Part shown: positions 1-8,566 of the stretch, piece after piece
Position numbering within the stretch: position 1 is the stretch's first letter
Layout: the number at the start of each line of letters is the position of its first letter
Assembly (NCBI GenBank): GCA_038253135.1
Contig: JBBSHJ010000001.1
Span: 50,817-114,816, forward strand
DNA: 64,000 nucleotides
Direction of reading: 5' to 3'
From: JBBSHJ01 sp038253135
GTDB lineage: Bacteria > Actinomycetota > Actinomycetes > Mycobacteriales > QHCD01
Made by a program: the position numbers and the translations under genes
Notes under the pieces: model-generated
Seen by the model: only the letters and a program-made list of their open reading frames with translations
What the model was told of the DNA's origin: nothing
The model's database searches: none

Positions 1-489
1 GCCGCGACGCCGCTGGTGCTGATCGGGGCCGGCGCGTGGCGGGTCGCCGGCCCGTTCCCGCTGGATGCGGACCGGGAGGCGGCGCGGCCCGACGGCGACG
101 GTGACAGCTGGCGCGATCTGGCGGTGATCGGCAACGCGGTACCCCTCGACGGTGTGCTCACGGCGCCCGGCGTCCTGCACCTGCAGACATTCCTGCGCAG
201 CCCCGACCGCCGCGACGTCTACCTGATGCTCGACAGCAGCTGTCCCAACACGGTGTGGCTCAACCGACGGCAGGTCGGCCGCCGGCCGGACAGCCGGCCG
301 ATCCGCCCGAGTTACGGCGGCTCGGACATCGAGACGACGCTCGAGCCGGGATGGAACGAGCTGCTGGTGACGCTGGCTACCGACCGTGACGGACCACCGG
401 ACTGCCACCTGCTCATCAGCAGCCGTGACGTCTTCCGCAACGGCGGGTACGACGTCGGCCGGACCCGGTTCCCGTGGGACGAGGACTGA
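1..489 (+). CDS. C-terminal part of a protein with a jelly-roll (galactose-binding-like) domain
   Basis: The reading frame is open from the first base of the window, so this is the 3' end of a gene that starts outside it. The visible 160 residues look like a beta-sandwich: alternating hydrophobic strands, the segment DVYLMLDSSCPNTVWLN, and a later GWNELLVTLA strand. This resembles the carbohydrate-binding or jelly-roll ends of glycoside hydrolases and ADP-ribosylglycohydrolase-like proteins. No catalytic part is visible, so the enzyme class cannot be named. Its position just ahead of a LacI-regulated sugar cluster suggests a role in carbohydrate use, but this is inference. Confidence 0.6.
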   Translation, partial: AATPLVLIGAGAWRVAGPFPLDADREAARPDGDGDSWRDLAVIGNAVPLDGVLTAPGVLHLQTFLRSPDRRDVYLMLDSSCPNTVWLNRRQVGRRPDSRPIRPSYGGSDIETTLEPGWNELLVTLATDRDGPPDCHLLISSRDVFRNGGYDVGRTRFPWDED

Positions 490-496
490 GGATTCC

Positions 497-510
497 GCTA
501 GCCGGCTAGC
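497..510. other. 14-bp perfect palindrome
   Basis: GCTAGCCGGCTAGC follows the stop codon of the preceding gene by 7 bases. It is perfectly self-complementary and has no T-tract. It could be a dimeric-regulator site or a weak transcript end. A related palindrome, CGCTAGCAGCTAGCG, lies at 58648-58662 around the stop codon of the ECF41 sigma gene, also at a gene 3' end. Confidence 0.3.
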
Positions 511-631
511 TGTGTACGGATGAGGACCACGGTGGCGTCGCTTTTCCGATTCGGGCTCCCGCGCTCAGCGGCCGATTTCACCCCGTCAGTCCCTACGCGT
601 CACACGTCGGTTGCGGGTACATTCTCGATGC

Positions 632-1069
632 GTGGCAGACCTCCGAGATGACGCGATCAACCTGCTCGGCGCTGCGGCCCGTGCCGTCCGCACGGCGACC
701 GACCGCAGGCTGGCGAAATACGGCGTCTATGCCGGCCAGCACCTGATCCTGGCCTGCCTGTGGGAGGAGGACGGGCTGACGCCGAGCCAGGTCGCGTCCC
801 GGCTGGCGCTCGAAACGCCGACCGTGACACGGGCCGTGCAGCGGATGGAGGCGGCGGAACTGATCGAACGGCGGGGCGACATCCGAGACGGGCGGCTGGT
901 CCGCATCTGGCTGCTACCCAAGGGCAGGACGATGAGACGGGTCATCGGCCGCGTCACCGACCAGGTCCGGGCCGAGGTCTTCGCCGATCTGAACCCTCGG
1001 GAGCAGGCGATGCTGGCCAATCTGCTGTCGAAGCTGACGCTGCCCCGTAGCCGCACCGGCTCGGAGTGA
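632..1069 (+). CDS. MarR-family transcriptional regulator
   Basis: This 145-residue winged-helix regulator has the MarR arrangement: a helical dimerisation start, a recognition helix around LTPSQVASRLALETPTVTRA, and the beta-wing with the D-x-R-D-x-R pattern in GDIRDGRLVRIWLLPKGR. MarR proteins bind palindromic operators as dimers and release them on binding small ligands. I chose GTG at 632 because the TTG at 611 adds residues unlike the family. The last codons fall inside the first unit of a 24-bp tandem repeat, so the C-terminal SRTGSE was shaped by the repeat. No obvious target gene is adjacent; the gene converges on the LacI regulator. Confidence 0.85.
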   Translation: MADLRDDAINLLGAAARAVRTATDRRLAKYGVYAGQHLILACLWEEDGLTPSQVASRLALETPTVTRAVQRMEAAELIERRGDIRDGRLVRIWLLPKGRTMRRVIGRVTDQVRAEVFADLNPREQAMLANLLSKLTLPRSRTGSE

Positions 1070-1113
1070 GACAGCCGCACCGGCTCGGAGTGAGACAGCC
1101 GCACCGGCTCGGA
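1049..1113. repeat. 24-bp tandem repeat, 2.7 copies
   Basis: The unit AGCCGCACCGGCTCGGAGTG plus AGAC occurs at 1049-1072 and 1073-1096, with a partial copy at 1097-1113. It spans the stop codon of the MarR gene, and each full unit carries the same in-frame TGA. The array ends a few bases before the stop codon of the convergent LacI gene. It looks like a recent slippage duplication of a gene end. Confidence 0.9.
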
Positions 1114-1118
1114 ATCAA

Positions 1119-2120
1119 TCAGCGGCTTCGGATCGAGCTGCCGCGGATCAGCAGGGTCGCCGGGAGTACGACGTGCATCGGTTCGCCGGTCTCGCCGCGG
1201 ATCCGGCGCAGCAGCAGGGTCGCGGCCTCGCGGCCGATCTCGTACGTCGGCTGGGTCACGACGGTCAGGGGCGGATTGACGGCGGTGGCCCAGCTCGACT
1301 GGTCGAAGCCGACCACCGCGAGGTCGTCGGGCATGGTGAGGCCGGCGGCGGTGATCGCCTCGAGCGCGCCGATCGTCATGAGGTTGTTGGCGACGAAGAG
1401 CCCGTCGAGCTGCTGATCGGCGAGCAGCACCGAGGTGGCGACACGCCCGCCCTCGACCCGAAAATCGCCGCTGACGACGAGGCCCGCCTCGGCGTCGACC
1501 CCGGCCCGCTTCAGGGCGGCCTTGTAGCCGGCCATCCGGCGGGAGCCGGTCGTCGTACTCCTCGGGCCCGAGACGAAGCCGATCCGGCGGCAGCCCTGCT
1601 CGATCAGGTGGGTGGTCGCGTCGTCGGCGGCGCGTTGGTTGTTGACCATCACGCTGTCGACCGCCGCCCCGGGCACCCGGCGGTCGACCGTGACGACAGG
1701 GATCCGACGCTCGGTGAGGATGGAGAGCTGGTGCTCGGACGGCGAGGACGGCGAGAGCACCACGCCGGCCATCTGCTCGGCTGCGGCGACCTCGAGATAA
1801 CGGCGTTCCTTGGCGCCGTCCTCGTCGGTGTTGGCAAGGACGACCGAATAATCGGCCTCCTGCGCGGCGTCCTCGATGCCCCGGACCATCGAGGTGAAGA
1901 AGGGATTGGTGATGTCCGAGATCAGCACGCCGAGCACGGTGGTGGCGCGGGTCCGCAGGCTGCGGGCCGCGCCGTTGGGCCGGTAGCCGAGATCGGCGAT
2001 GGCCGCGTCGACCCGCTCGCGCAGCGCGGCCGCGACGTCGGTGCGACCGTTGAGCACCCGCGATACCGTCGCCGGCGACACCCCGGCGGACGCAGCCACG
2101 TCGCGAATCGTGGTCGGCAC
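1119..2120 (-). CDS. LacI-family transcriptional repressor
   Basis: The N-terminus has the classic LacI helix-turn-helix (TIRDVAASAGVSPATVSRVL) and hinge (YRPNGAARSLR). A periplasmic-binding-protein-like sugar-sensing domain of about 270 residues follows, with VLISDITNPFF and DDLAVVGFDQSSWA. The GTG at 2120 is preferred because GGAGGAG sits just upstream; a GTG at 2144 would add eight residues without a ribosome site. The gene diverges from the isomerase/kinase operon across about 165 bp, so it very likely controls that operon and responds to its sugar or a phosphorylated intermediate. The ligand cannot be read from the sequence. Confidence 0.93.
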   Translation of the reverse strand: MPTTIRDVAASAGVSPATVSRVLNGRTDVAAALRERVDAAIADLGYRPNGAARSLRTRATTVLGVLISDITNPFFTSMVRGIEDAAQEADYSVVLANTDEDGAKERRYLEVAAAEQMAGVVLSPSSPSEHQLSILTERRIPVVTVDRRVPGAAVDSVMVNNQRAADDATTHLIEQGCRRIGFVSGPRSTTTGSRRMAGYKAALKRAGVDAEAGLVVSGDFRVEGGRVATSVLLADQQLDGLFVANNLMTIGALEAITAAGLTMPDDLAVVGFDQSSWATAVNPPLTVVTQPTYEIGREAATLLLRRIRGETGEPMHVVLPATLLIRGSSIRSR

Positions 2121-2284
2121 GGGCTCCTCCGAATCGTCGGTCACGCGGTCGGGACGACCGGCTTCGGCGAAAGCCTACGTCCACCCGCGCCGGCGAGGTT
2201 GACATGCGTACGCCGTGGGCACGAATGTGTTCCGGGAAATCGTTCTATTTTGCGATCACGCCGATCCGCACGGAGGAATCAGAT
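2121..2284. promoter_or_regulatory. divergent control region between LacI repressor and sugar operon
   Basis: This interval must hold the promoters of both divergent genes. A perfect -35-like TTGACA lies at 2199-2204 on the plus strand. The AT-rich stretch AAATCGTTCTATTTTGCGAT (about 2237-2256) has ATCG/CGAT arms and is the best visual candidate for the LacI operator. GGAGGA at about 2273-2278 is the ribosome site of the isomerase. Confidence 0.3.
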
Positions 2285-3700
2285 ATGGCACGCATTGGGC
2301 TGCTGACGATGTCCGACGGCCGCGACTACGTCGCCCGTGACATCGACGCGCACTGCCGCTCGACGGAGGCCGAGATCGCCACCGCGCTCGAGGGTTCCGG
2401 GCACGAGGTCATCCGTGCCGAGGAGCCGATCACCACCAACGTGCTGGCCACCGGCGAGGCCCGGCGGATCGCGGCGAGCCGGCCCGACCTGACGATCTTC
2501 AGCTATCCGGTGTGGGCGTTCCCGCACTTCACGATGCTGGCCGCGGTCGAGACCACCGGTTCGCTGCAGCTGCTCGGCAACATCGATCCGCAGCAGCCTG
2601 GCATGGTCGGCATGCTCGCCGCCGCGGGCGGGCTCGACCAGATCGGCCGCCAGCACGCCCGCGCGTGGGGTGACATCTCCGATGACGCCGTGCTGGGCCG
2701 GGTGCTCACGCAGGTGCGGGCCGCGAGCGCGGTCGGCGGGTTGCGCGGCACGACCTTCGGCCGGATCGGTGGCCGGCCGATGGGGATGTACACCGCCGTG
2801 GCGAACGCCGACCAGTGGGTGTCGCAGTTCGGCGTCGACGTCGAGGAGATCGACCAGTTCGAGCTGGTCCGCCGGGCCCGCGAGATCGACCCGTCGCGGG
2901 TCAAGGCGGGCATCGCCTGGCTGGAGAAGCACGCGGCCGGCGTGCATTACGACGGCAAGAAGCTGACGCCCGACACGCTCGGCCGCCAGGTCGCGACGTA
3001 CCACGCGATGCGCGAGCTGATCGAGGAGTGGAACCTTTCCTTCTCCGGCATCAAGGGCCAGCCGGAGCTGACCGGCCACTGGTGCACGATGGACGTCGCC
3101 GAGGCGTTCCTGAACGACCCCTATGACTGGGAGGGTCCGAAGGACACGCACGTCACCGCGACCGAGGCCGACATGGACGCGGCGCTGACGATGCAGATCC
3201 TCAAGCTGCTCTCCGGGGGCACTCCCGTGCTGTTCGCAGACGTTCGGCATTATCACGCCGACCGCGACATCTGGGACCTGTGCAACTCCGGCCAGCACGC
3301 CACGTGGTACGCCGCCCGCAGCGACGACCCAGTCGAGAACATGGCCAGGGTCAATCTCTACCCGGAGGTGTTCTTCTTCCCCGCCGGCGGCGCGTCCGTG
3401 CATCACATCGCGGCGCCGGGGGACTGCACCTTCGCCCGCCTGACCCGCAAGGACCACCGCTACCGCATGCAGGTCGTGCGCGGATCGTTCGAGTCCTACG
3501 ACGACGCAACTAACACCAAGCTCGGCGCGCAGTCCACGCAGGAGTGGCCGCACGCCTTCACCCGGCTGCAGACCTCGGCCGAGGAATTCATCAGCAGTTA
3601 CGGCTGCAACCACATTCACGCCGTACCCGGCGATTACGTCGCCGACCTCGAAGCGGTCTGCAACCTGCTCGACGTCGATTTCGTCCCGATGGGCCGCTAG
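2285..3700 (+). CDS. L-fucose/L-arabinose isomerase family sugar isomerase
   Basis: The 471-residue protein matches the L-fucose/arabinose isomerase-like family in length and layout. It has an N-terminal Rossmann-like part (MARIGLLTMSDGRDYVARDI), a middle domain, and a C-terminal barrel carrying GHWCTMDVAEAFLND, PVLFADVRHYH and PGDCTFARL. These enzymes interconvert aldose and ketose using Mn2+ bound by conserved Glu, Asp and His. ATG at 2285 follows GGAGGA with good spacing, so the open frame upstream of it is not used. The stop overlaps the start of the kinase gene by one base, so ketose phosphorylation probably follows directly. The sugar is unknown. Confidence 0.85.
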   Translation: MARIGLLTMSDGRDYVARDIDAHCRSTEAEIATALEGSGHEVIRAEEPITTNVLATGEARRIAASRPDLTIFSYPVWAFPHFTMLAAVETTGSLQLLGNIDPQQPGMVGMLAAAGGLDQIGRQHARAWGDISDDAVLGRVLTQVRAASAVGGLRGTTFGRIGGRPMGMYTAVANADQWVSQFGVDVEEIDQFELVRRAREIDPSRVKAGIAWLEKHAAGVHYDGKKLTPDTLGRQVATYHAMRELIEEWNLSFSGIKGQPELTGHWCTMDVAEAFLNDPYDWEGPKDTHVTATEADMDAALTMQILKLLSGGTPVLFADVRHYHADRDIWDLCNSGQHATWYAARSDDPVENMARVNLYPEVFFFPAGGASVHHIAAPGDCTFARLTRKDHRYRMQVVRGSFESYDDATNTKLGAQSTQEWPHAFTRLQTSAEEFISSYGCNHIHAVPGDYVADLEAVCNLLDVDFVPMGR

Positions 3701-5181
3701 TGGCGGGACTGCTGCTTGGCATCGATATCGGCACGTCGAGTTCGAAGGGCGTGCTCGCCCGCTCGGACGGCACGCTGGTGGCGACGGCGGTGCGGGAGCA
3801 CCGCACATCGACGCCGCGGCCCGGGTGGGTCGAGCACGACGCGGAAACGGTCTGGTGGCCCGACTTCTGTCAGATCACTTCCGAATTGCTGGCGGTTTCC
3901 GACGAACCGGTCGTTGGGTTGGGTTTGTCCGGCATTGGTCCCTGCGCCGTCGTTTGTGATGAGATCGGTACGCCGTTACGGCCGGCGATTCTCTACGGCG
4001 TCGACACCCGCGCGACTGCGCAGATCGAGGCCCTGACCGAGCGGTACGGCGCGGACGCGATCCGCGAGCGATGCGGCTCGATCCTCACCAGCCAGGCGAT
4101 CGGGCCGAAATTCCAGTGGCTGCGGGACAACGAGCCGTCGGTGTGGGAGCGCACCCGTCGCTTCTTCATGGCCAGCTCGTTCCTGGTCCACCGCCTCACC
4201 GGGCGTTACGTGCTCGACCATCACTCGGCCAGCCAATGCACCCCGCTCTATGACCCACAGGAGCATTCCTGGATCTCCGACTGGTGCTCCGATATCGCCC
4301 CTGGTCTGGAAATGCCTGATCTGGCTTGGCCGGGTAAAATCGTGGGGCAGGTTTCGCCGTCAGCTGCCGCGGCTACGGGGCTGCCGGCTGGCACACCCGT
4401 CATTGGTGGAACCATCGACGCCTGGGCCGAGGGCGTCTCCGCCGGCGCGATCGATCCGGGCGATCTGATGTTGATGTACGGCACCACGATGTTCATGGTC
4501 GAGGTGCTGCGCGAGCGGCGTACCCACCCCACCTTGTGGGGCACCGTCGGCGTGCTGCCCGACACCTACAACTTCGCCGCCGGCATGGCCACCTCCGGGG
4601 CCGTCACCGACTGGCTGCGGCAGGTGACCGGGACGTCGTACGACGTCCTGACCGGCGAGGCGGAGACGGCCGGGCGCGGCGGCGACGGGCTGCTGATGCT
4701 GCCGTATTTCGCCGGCGAGCGCACGCCGATCTTCGACCCCGACGCGCGGGGCACCCTCATCGGCCTGACCACCCAGCACACCCGGGGGCACCTCTACCGG
4801 GCGGCGCTGGAGGCGACGGCGTACGGCGTCCGGCACAACCTCGAGGCCATGCGCGTGGCCGGCGGTGTCGACGAGCGGCTGGTGGCCGTCGGCGGCGGCA
4901 CCAAGGGCGGACTGTGGACGCAGATCGTGTCCGACGTGCTACAGCAGCCGCAGGACCTACCGCAGGAGACCGTCGGGGCCAGCTACGGCGACGCCTTCCT
5001 GGTGGCGCGGGCGCTCGGGCTGGCCGAGGATCCACGCGACTGGAATCCGATCGCGACCACCGTCGAGCCCGATCCGGCGGCCGCCGCGGACTATAACGAG
5101 CTCTACCGGCTCTATCGCGAGCTCTATCCGGCGACCCGGGAGATCGCGCACGCGCTGGCGAGGCGGCAACGCGCGGGCTGA
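3700..5181 (+). CDS. FGGY-family carbohydrate kinase (xylulokinase/fuculokinase-like)
   Basis: The protein (493 residues) has the FGGY kinase fold. The N-terminal phosphate loop is LGIDIGTSSSKGVL, the hinge is GGTIDAWAEGVSAGAI, and the C-terminal adenine-binding motif is VGGGTKGGLWTQIVSDVL. These enzymes phosphorylate ketoses or sugar alcohols in the cytoplasm. GTG at 3700 overlaps the isomerase stop (TAGTG), which implies translational coupling. With the isomerase it makes a minimal aldose-to-ketose-phosphate pathway under the divergent LacI repressor. No aldolase or epimerase follows, so the final split of the sugar phosphate must be encoded elsewhere. Confidence 0.92.
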   Translation: MAGLLLGIDIGTSSSKGVLARSDGTLVATAVREHRTSTPRPGWVEHDAETVWWPDFCQITSELLAVSDEPVVGLGLSGIGPCAVVCDEIGTPLRPAILYGVDTRATAQIEALTERYGADAIRERCGSILTSQAIGPKFQWLRDNEPSVWERTRRFFMASSFLVHRLTGRYVLDHHSASQCTPLYDPQEHSWISDWCSDIAPGLEMPDLAWPGKIVGQVSPSAAAATGLPAGTPVIGGTIDAWAEGVSAGAIDPGDLMLMYGTTMFMVEVLRERRTHPTLWGTVGVLPDTYNFAAGMATSGAVTDWLRQVTGTSYDVLTGEAETAGRGGDGLLMLPYFAGERTPIFDPDARGTLIGLTTQHTRGHLYRAALEATAYGVRHNLEAMRVAGGVDERLVAVGGGTKGGLWTQIVSDVLQQPQDLPQETVGASYGDAFLVARALGLAEDPRDWNPIATTVEPDPAAAADYNELYRLYRELYPATREIAHALARRQRAG

Positions 5182-5199
5182 CCCACCCCGCGGAGCGTC

Positions 5200-5257
5200 T
5201 TGTCGCCGATTATTGCGGCCTCGAAGGGGCCGTCGGTGCCGCACAAGTCGGCGACAG
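5200..5257 (+). terminator. inverted repeat after the kinase gene
   Basis: Two 20-base arms (5200-5219 and 5238-5257) pair with a few mismatches around an 18-base loop: TTGTCGCCGATTATTGCGGC against GCCGCACAAGTCGGCGACAG. It lies 18 bases past the stop of the FGGY kinase, so a transcript end is the simplest role. There is no clear T-tract. Confidence 0.5.
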
Positions 5258-5367
5258 GACGGCTGGGGTCGGCGTGCTGCACGCGTCGCGCTCGCGTCGT
5301 CTCCGGGGATCCGCCGAGGTGATGTAGGCGCCCGTCCTTCAGGCCCGTCGGCGGCTACCGTCTGGCG

Positions 5368-5649
5368 ATGGACATTGACTGGAGCGCCGAGGTGGTCGAC
5401 CAGCTGGAGTCGCACTGGCGGCATCGGCTCAGGCCCCGTCTGGACGGGCTGACCGACGACGAGTACTTCTGGCAGCCGGTCCCCTACTGCTGGACGATCA
5501 GCCGCCGAGGTCAAAGCTCTGCGCCGATCTCCTTCGGGACGGGCGAGTTCACCATGGACTTCGGTGAGCCGCCGCACGAGCGGGAGCCGGTGACGACGAT
5601 CGCGTCTAGGACACGAGGAAGCTGGTCAGAGCCAAGGACCGGTAGGTGA
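5368..5649 (+). pseudogene. truncated DinB-family gene
   Basis: The first 75 residues match the start of actinobacterial DinB-superfamily proteins (thiol- or metal-dependent helical bundles): DWSAEVVDQLESHWRHRL, then LTDDEYFWQPVPYCWTI and EPPHEREPVTTIA. In this family the next segment normally carries a metal-ligand histidine (a W-R-L-x-H-like stretch). Here the match stops at TTIA and continues as unrelated SRTRGSWSEPRTGR. The complete family is about 170 residues, so more than half is missing. A full DinB relative is present elsewhere, at 46233-46739. Confidence 0.65.
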
Positions 5650-5786
5650 GGTCGGGATAACCGCGGCCTGCGTGGAAGGATCGCAGCGTTCCGCGAGGGC
5701 ACGCCGGACCACGCCTTGCAGGTGCGTGACAGGGCCATGGTGGGGTCGCTCGAAGACCGGATGCCCGCCATGGCATGGTCGGCGCC

Positions 5787-6464
5787 GTGACGTCGCGACG
5801 CCATCCGCTGGACAACCCGGCACTCTTCTCCCTCGCGGGCGCGCATGCCGGGCTCGCGGAGCGGCGCGGCCGAGCCGCGGTCTATCCGCCCGACGTGTCG
5901 CCCTTTGCCGGCATCCCGGCCGCACCGGTCGCCCGGGACTGGGCCGATCTGGCCGCGCTGGTCGGGCCGGATCGTCGGGCGCTGTTGGTCGGCGCTCCCC
6001 AGCCGCCCGATGGCTGGCGGGTGCTCGGCGGGCTGCCCGGCGTACAGCTGGTCGACGACGGCGCGGCAGGGGCGGCCGATCCCGAAGCCGTCCGGCTCGG
6101 CCCGGCCGACGTGCCGGAAATGCTGGAGCTCGTCGCCGCGACCCGGCCGGGACCGTTTCGGGAGCGCACCGTCGAGATGGGCACCTATCTTGGGATTCGC
6201 CGTGGCGGCGCGCTCATCGCCATGGCCGGGCAGCGACTGCAGCCGGCTGGCTGGGTCGAGATCAGCGCCGTCTGCGCCGACCCCGCGTGGCGGGGGCAGG
6301 GCCTGGCCAGCCGGCTCATCCGCGCCATCATCGCCGACATCCGCGACCGCGGGGCCCGGCCGATGCTGCACACCGGCACCGACAACGACGGCGCCCTCCG
6401 GCTCTACACCCGGCAACGGTCCACGCTGCCCTGCCAGCGCAGCATCCGGCGAGTGATCAGATAG
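5787..6464 (+). CDS. GNAT-family N-acetyltransferase, probably truncated at the C-terminus
   Basis: The GNAT core is clear in the second half: GTYLGIRRGGALIAMAGQRL, EISAVCADPAWRGQGLASRL with the acetyl-CoA pyrophosphate loop R-G-Q-G-L-A, and HTGTDNDGALRLY. The usual ending after LRLY is an E/R-x-L-G-F strand. Here it is replaced by TRQRSTLPCQRSIRRVIR, so the last 15-20 residues of the fold are lost. GTG at 5787 starts the family-like HPLDNPALFSLAG. The gene ends tail-to-tail with a broken phosphotransferase remnant, and the two breakpoints coincide near 6410-6445. It may be inactive. Confidence 0.75.
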   Translation: MTSRRHPLDNPALFSLAGAHAGLAERRGRAAVYPPDVSPFAGIPAAPVARDWADLAALVGPDRRALLVGAPQPPDGWRVLGGLPGVQLVDDGAAGAADPEAVRLGPADVPEMLELVAATRPGPFRERTVEMGTYLGIRRGGALIAMAGQRLQPAGWVEISAVCADPAWRGQGLASRLIRAIIADIRDRGARPMLHTGTDNDGALRLYTRQRSTLPCQRSIRRVIR

Positions 6465-6685
6465 GGCCAACCGAGCGGGTTGGCACGGTCGGTCGACCAG
6501 TGGACCACCTCGGCGGCGGGGATGTCCGCTGCGGCGAGCATGCGGTGGCCGGTGACTTCGTTCCGCACGGCCCGCGCCGCTGCGCCGGCCCTGGGTACAC
6601 CACAACCGCTGACCATCACGCTCAGTCGGAGGGTGTCCCGGGTGCGTGACCGCGTCCCGAAGACAAGCTGTTCGAACGACGTCAC
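6404..6685 (-). pseudogene. remnant of an aminoglycoside-phosphotransferase-like kinase
   Basis: On the minus strand, the segment NEVTGHRMLAAADIPAAEVV followed by NPLGWPYLITRRM resembles the N-lobe of APH/choline-kinase-like proteins, where a hinge of the type PxGxPYLxxxRxxG follows the alphaC helix. The frame stops 16 residues later, and no catalytic HxDxxxxN or DFG-like motif is present. Only about 80 of roughly 300 residues remain. The 3' end overlaps the damaged end of the GNAT gene, which suggests one deletion joined two convergent genes. Confidence 0.5.
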
Positions 6686-6820
6686 GCTAACGGGTCAGAG
6701 CGCGGGCGTCGCGTGGATTGGTGCGAGCACCGATCGGCGGGGCCGGAGGCGGGCATGGCCACGATGCGCGGGGCTGTGGGTGGGACGATGGCGGCGTACC
6801 CGAGGCGAGGGAGTGCACAG

Positions 6821-8566
6821 GTGCCAGTCGAGCGACACGGCAGCGCGCCACGGCAGGACAACCGCAGCCGGGAATGGTTCGGTGCCGAAGGGCGATCGGG
6901 CTTCATCTACCGCTCCTGGATGCGCTCGCAGGGCTTCACCGGTGACGTCTTCGACGGGCGCCCGGTCATCGGCATCGCCAACAGCTGGTCGGAGCTGACG
7001 CCGTGCAACGCGCACCTGCGCGAGGTCGCCGACGCGGTCGCGCGCGGGGTCTGGCAGGCGGGCGGGTTCCCGCTGCAGTTCCCGACCCTCTCGCTGGGCG
7101 AGACGCTGCTGCGGCCGACCGCGATGCTCTTTCGCAACCTGATGGCGATGGACGTGGAGGAGGCGCTGCGCGGCAACCCGATCGACGGGGCGATCCTGCT
7201 GTCGGGGTGTGACAAGACGACACCGGCGATGCTGATGGGCGCCGCGTCGGTCGACCTGCCCGCGCTCATGGTGACCGGCGGGCCGAAGCTCAACGGCAAG
7301 TTCCGCGGCGAGGACATCGGCTCGGGTACGGCGGTGTGGCGCTTCGAGCAGGAGGTACGCGCCGGGCGGATGTCGCCGGATCAGCAGGAGGAAGCCGAGA
7401 TCGGGCAGTCGCGCAGTGCGGGGCACTGCATGACGATGGGTACGGCGTCGACGATGGCCTGCATCGCCGAGGCGCTCGGGATGCAGCTGCCGGGGTCGGC
7501 CGCCATTCCCGCCGTCGACTCGCGCCGCTACTCGACCGCTCACGCGGCCGGCCGCCGGATGGTCGAGATGGTGCACGAGGACCTGCGGATCAGCAAGATC
7601 CTCACCCGCGCGGCCTTTGAGAATGCAATCCGGGCGAATGCGGCGATCGGCGGGTCGACCAACGCCGCGATCCATCTGATCGCGATCGCGGGGCGGATCG
7701 GGGTGCCGCTCGACCTCGACGACGTCGACCGCCTCGCGCGCGACGTACCGACGCTCGTCGATCTCATGCCGTCGGGCACCCATCTGATGGAGGACTTCTA
7801 CTACGCCGGCGGCCTGCCCGCGGTGCTGCGGGAGATTTCCGGCCTGCTGCACAATGACGCGATCACCGTGACGGGCAAGGGCATCGGCGAGAACAACGCC
7901 GAGGCGCAGTGCTGGGACCGCGACGTGATCCGGCCGATCGACAATCCGTTCAAGCCGGCCGGGTCGGGGACCGCGGTGCTGCGCGGAAACCTCTGCCCCG
8001 ATGGCGCGGTCATCAAGCAGTCGGCCGCCGCGCCGGAATTGTTGCAACACCGGGGCCAGGCTCTCGTCTTCGACACGGTCGAGGAATACAACTCCGTGAG
8101 CGAGGATCCCGACCTGCCGGTCGATGCCTCCACCGTCCTGGTGGTCAGAAATGCCGGTCCGCGCGGATATCCCGGCATGCCCGAGGTGGGCAACGTCCCG
8201 ATCCCGACCAAGCTGGCGCTGCAGGGAGTCGAGGACATGGTTCGCATTTCCGACGGGCGGATGAGCGGGACGGGATTCGGCACTGTCGTGCTCCACGTCG
8301 CGCCCGAGGCCGCGGTCGGTGGCCCGCTCGCACTGGTCCGCACGGGCGATTGGATCAACCTCGACGTGCCGGCGCGGTCCCTGACGGTCGAGGTCGACGA
8401 GGCGGAGATGGAGCGGCGCCGAGCGGAGTGGAAACCGCCGGAGCCGCGGCATGACCGTGGCTATGCGCGGCTCTACGTCGACCACGTCCTGCAGGCCGAC
8501 CAGGGCGCCGACCTCGATTTCCTCGTCGGGGCGAGCGGGCACGACGTACCACGGGACTCGCATTGA
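6821..8566 (+). CDS. IlvD/Edd-family dehydratase (sugar-acid dehydratase-like)
   Basis: The 581-residue protein has the IlvD/Edd hallmarks. CNAHLRE and SGCDKTTPAMLMG carry conserved Fe-S ligand cysteines, and GHCMTMGTASTMA, GGSTNAAIHLIAIA, RGNLCPDGAVIKQSA and GPRGYPGMPEVG follow. The family removes water from 2,3-dihydroxy acids or aldonic acids. The neighbourhood (Gfo/Idh/MocA dehydrogenase, sugar isomerase/kinase) fits an aldonate dehydratase better than the branched-chain amino-acid enzyme. GTG at 6821 follows GAGGGAG; an ATG at 6788 is an alternative. The stop overlaps the TTG start of the next gene (TTGA), so the two are coupled. Confidence 0.9.
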   Translation: MPVERHGSAPRQDNRSREWFGAEGRSGFIYRSWMRSQGFTGDVFDGRPVIGIANSWSELTPCNAHLREVADAVARGVWQAGGFPLQFPTLSLGETLLRPTAMLFRNLMAMDVEEALRGNPIDGAILLSGCDKTTPAMLMGAASVDLPALMVTGGPKLNGKFRGEDIGSGTAVWRFEQEVRAGRMSPDQQEEAEIGQSRSAGHCMTMGTASTMACIAEALGMQLPGSAAIPAVDSRRYSTAHAAGRRMVEMVHEDLRISKILTRAAFENAIRANAAIGGSTNAAIHLIAIAGRIGVPLDLDDVDRLARDVPTLVDLMPSGTHLMEDFYYAGGLPAVLREISGLLHNDAITVTGKGIGENNAEAQCWDRDVIRPIDNPFKPAGSGTAVLRGNLCPDGAVIKQSAAAPELLQHRGQALVFDTVEEYNSVSEDPDLPVDASTVLVVRNAGPRGYPGMPEVGNVPIPTKLALQGVEDMVRISDGRMSGTGFGTVVLHVAPEAAVGGPLALVRTGDWINLDVPARSLTVEVDEAEMERRRAEWKPPEPRHDRGYARLYVDHVLQADQGADLDFLVGASGHDVPRDSH

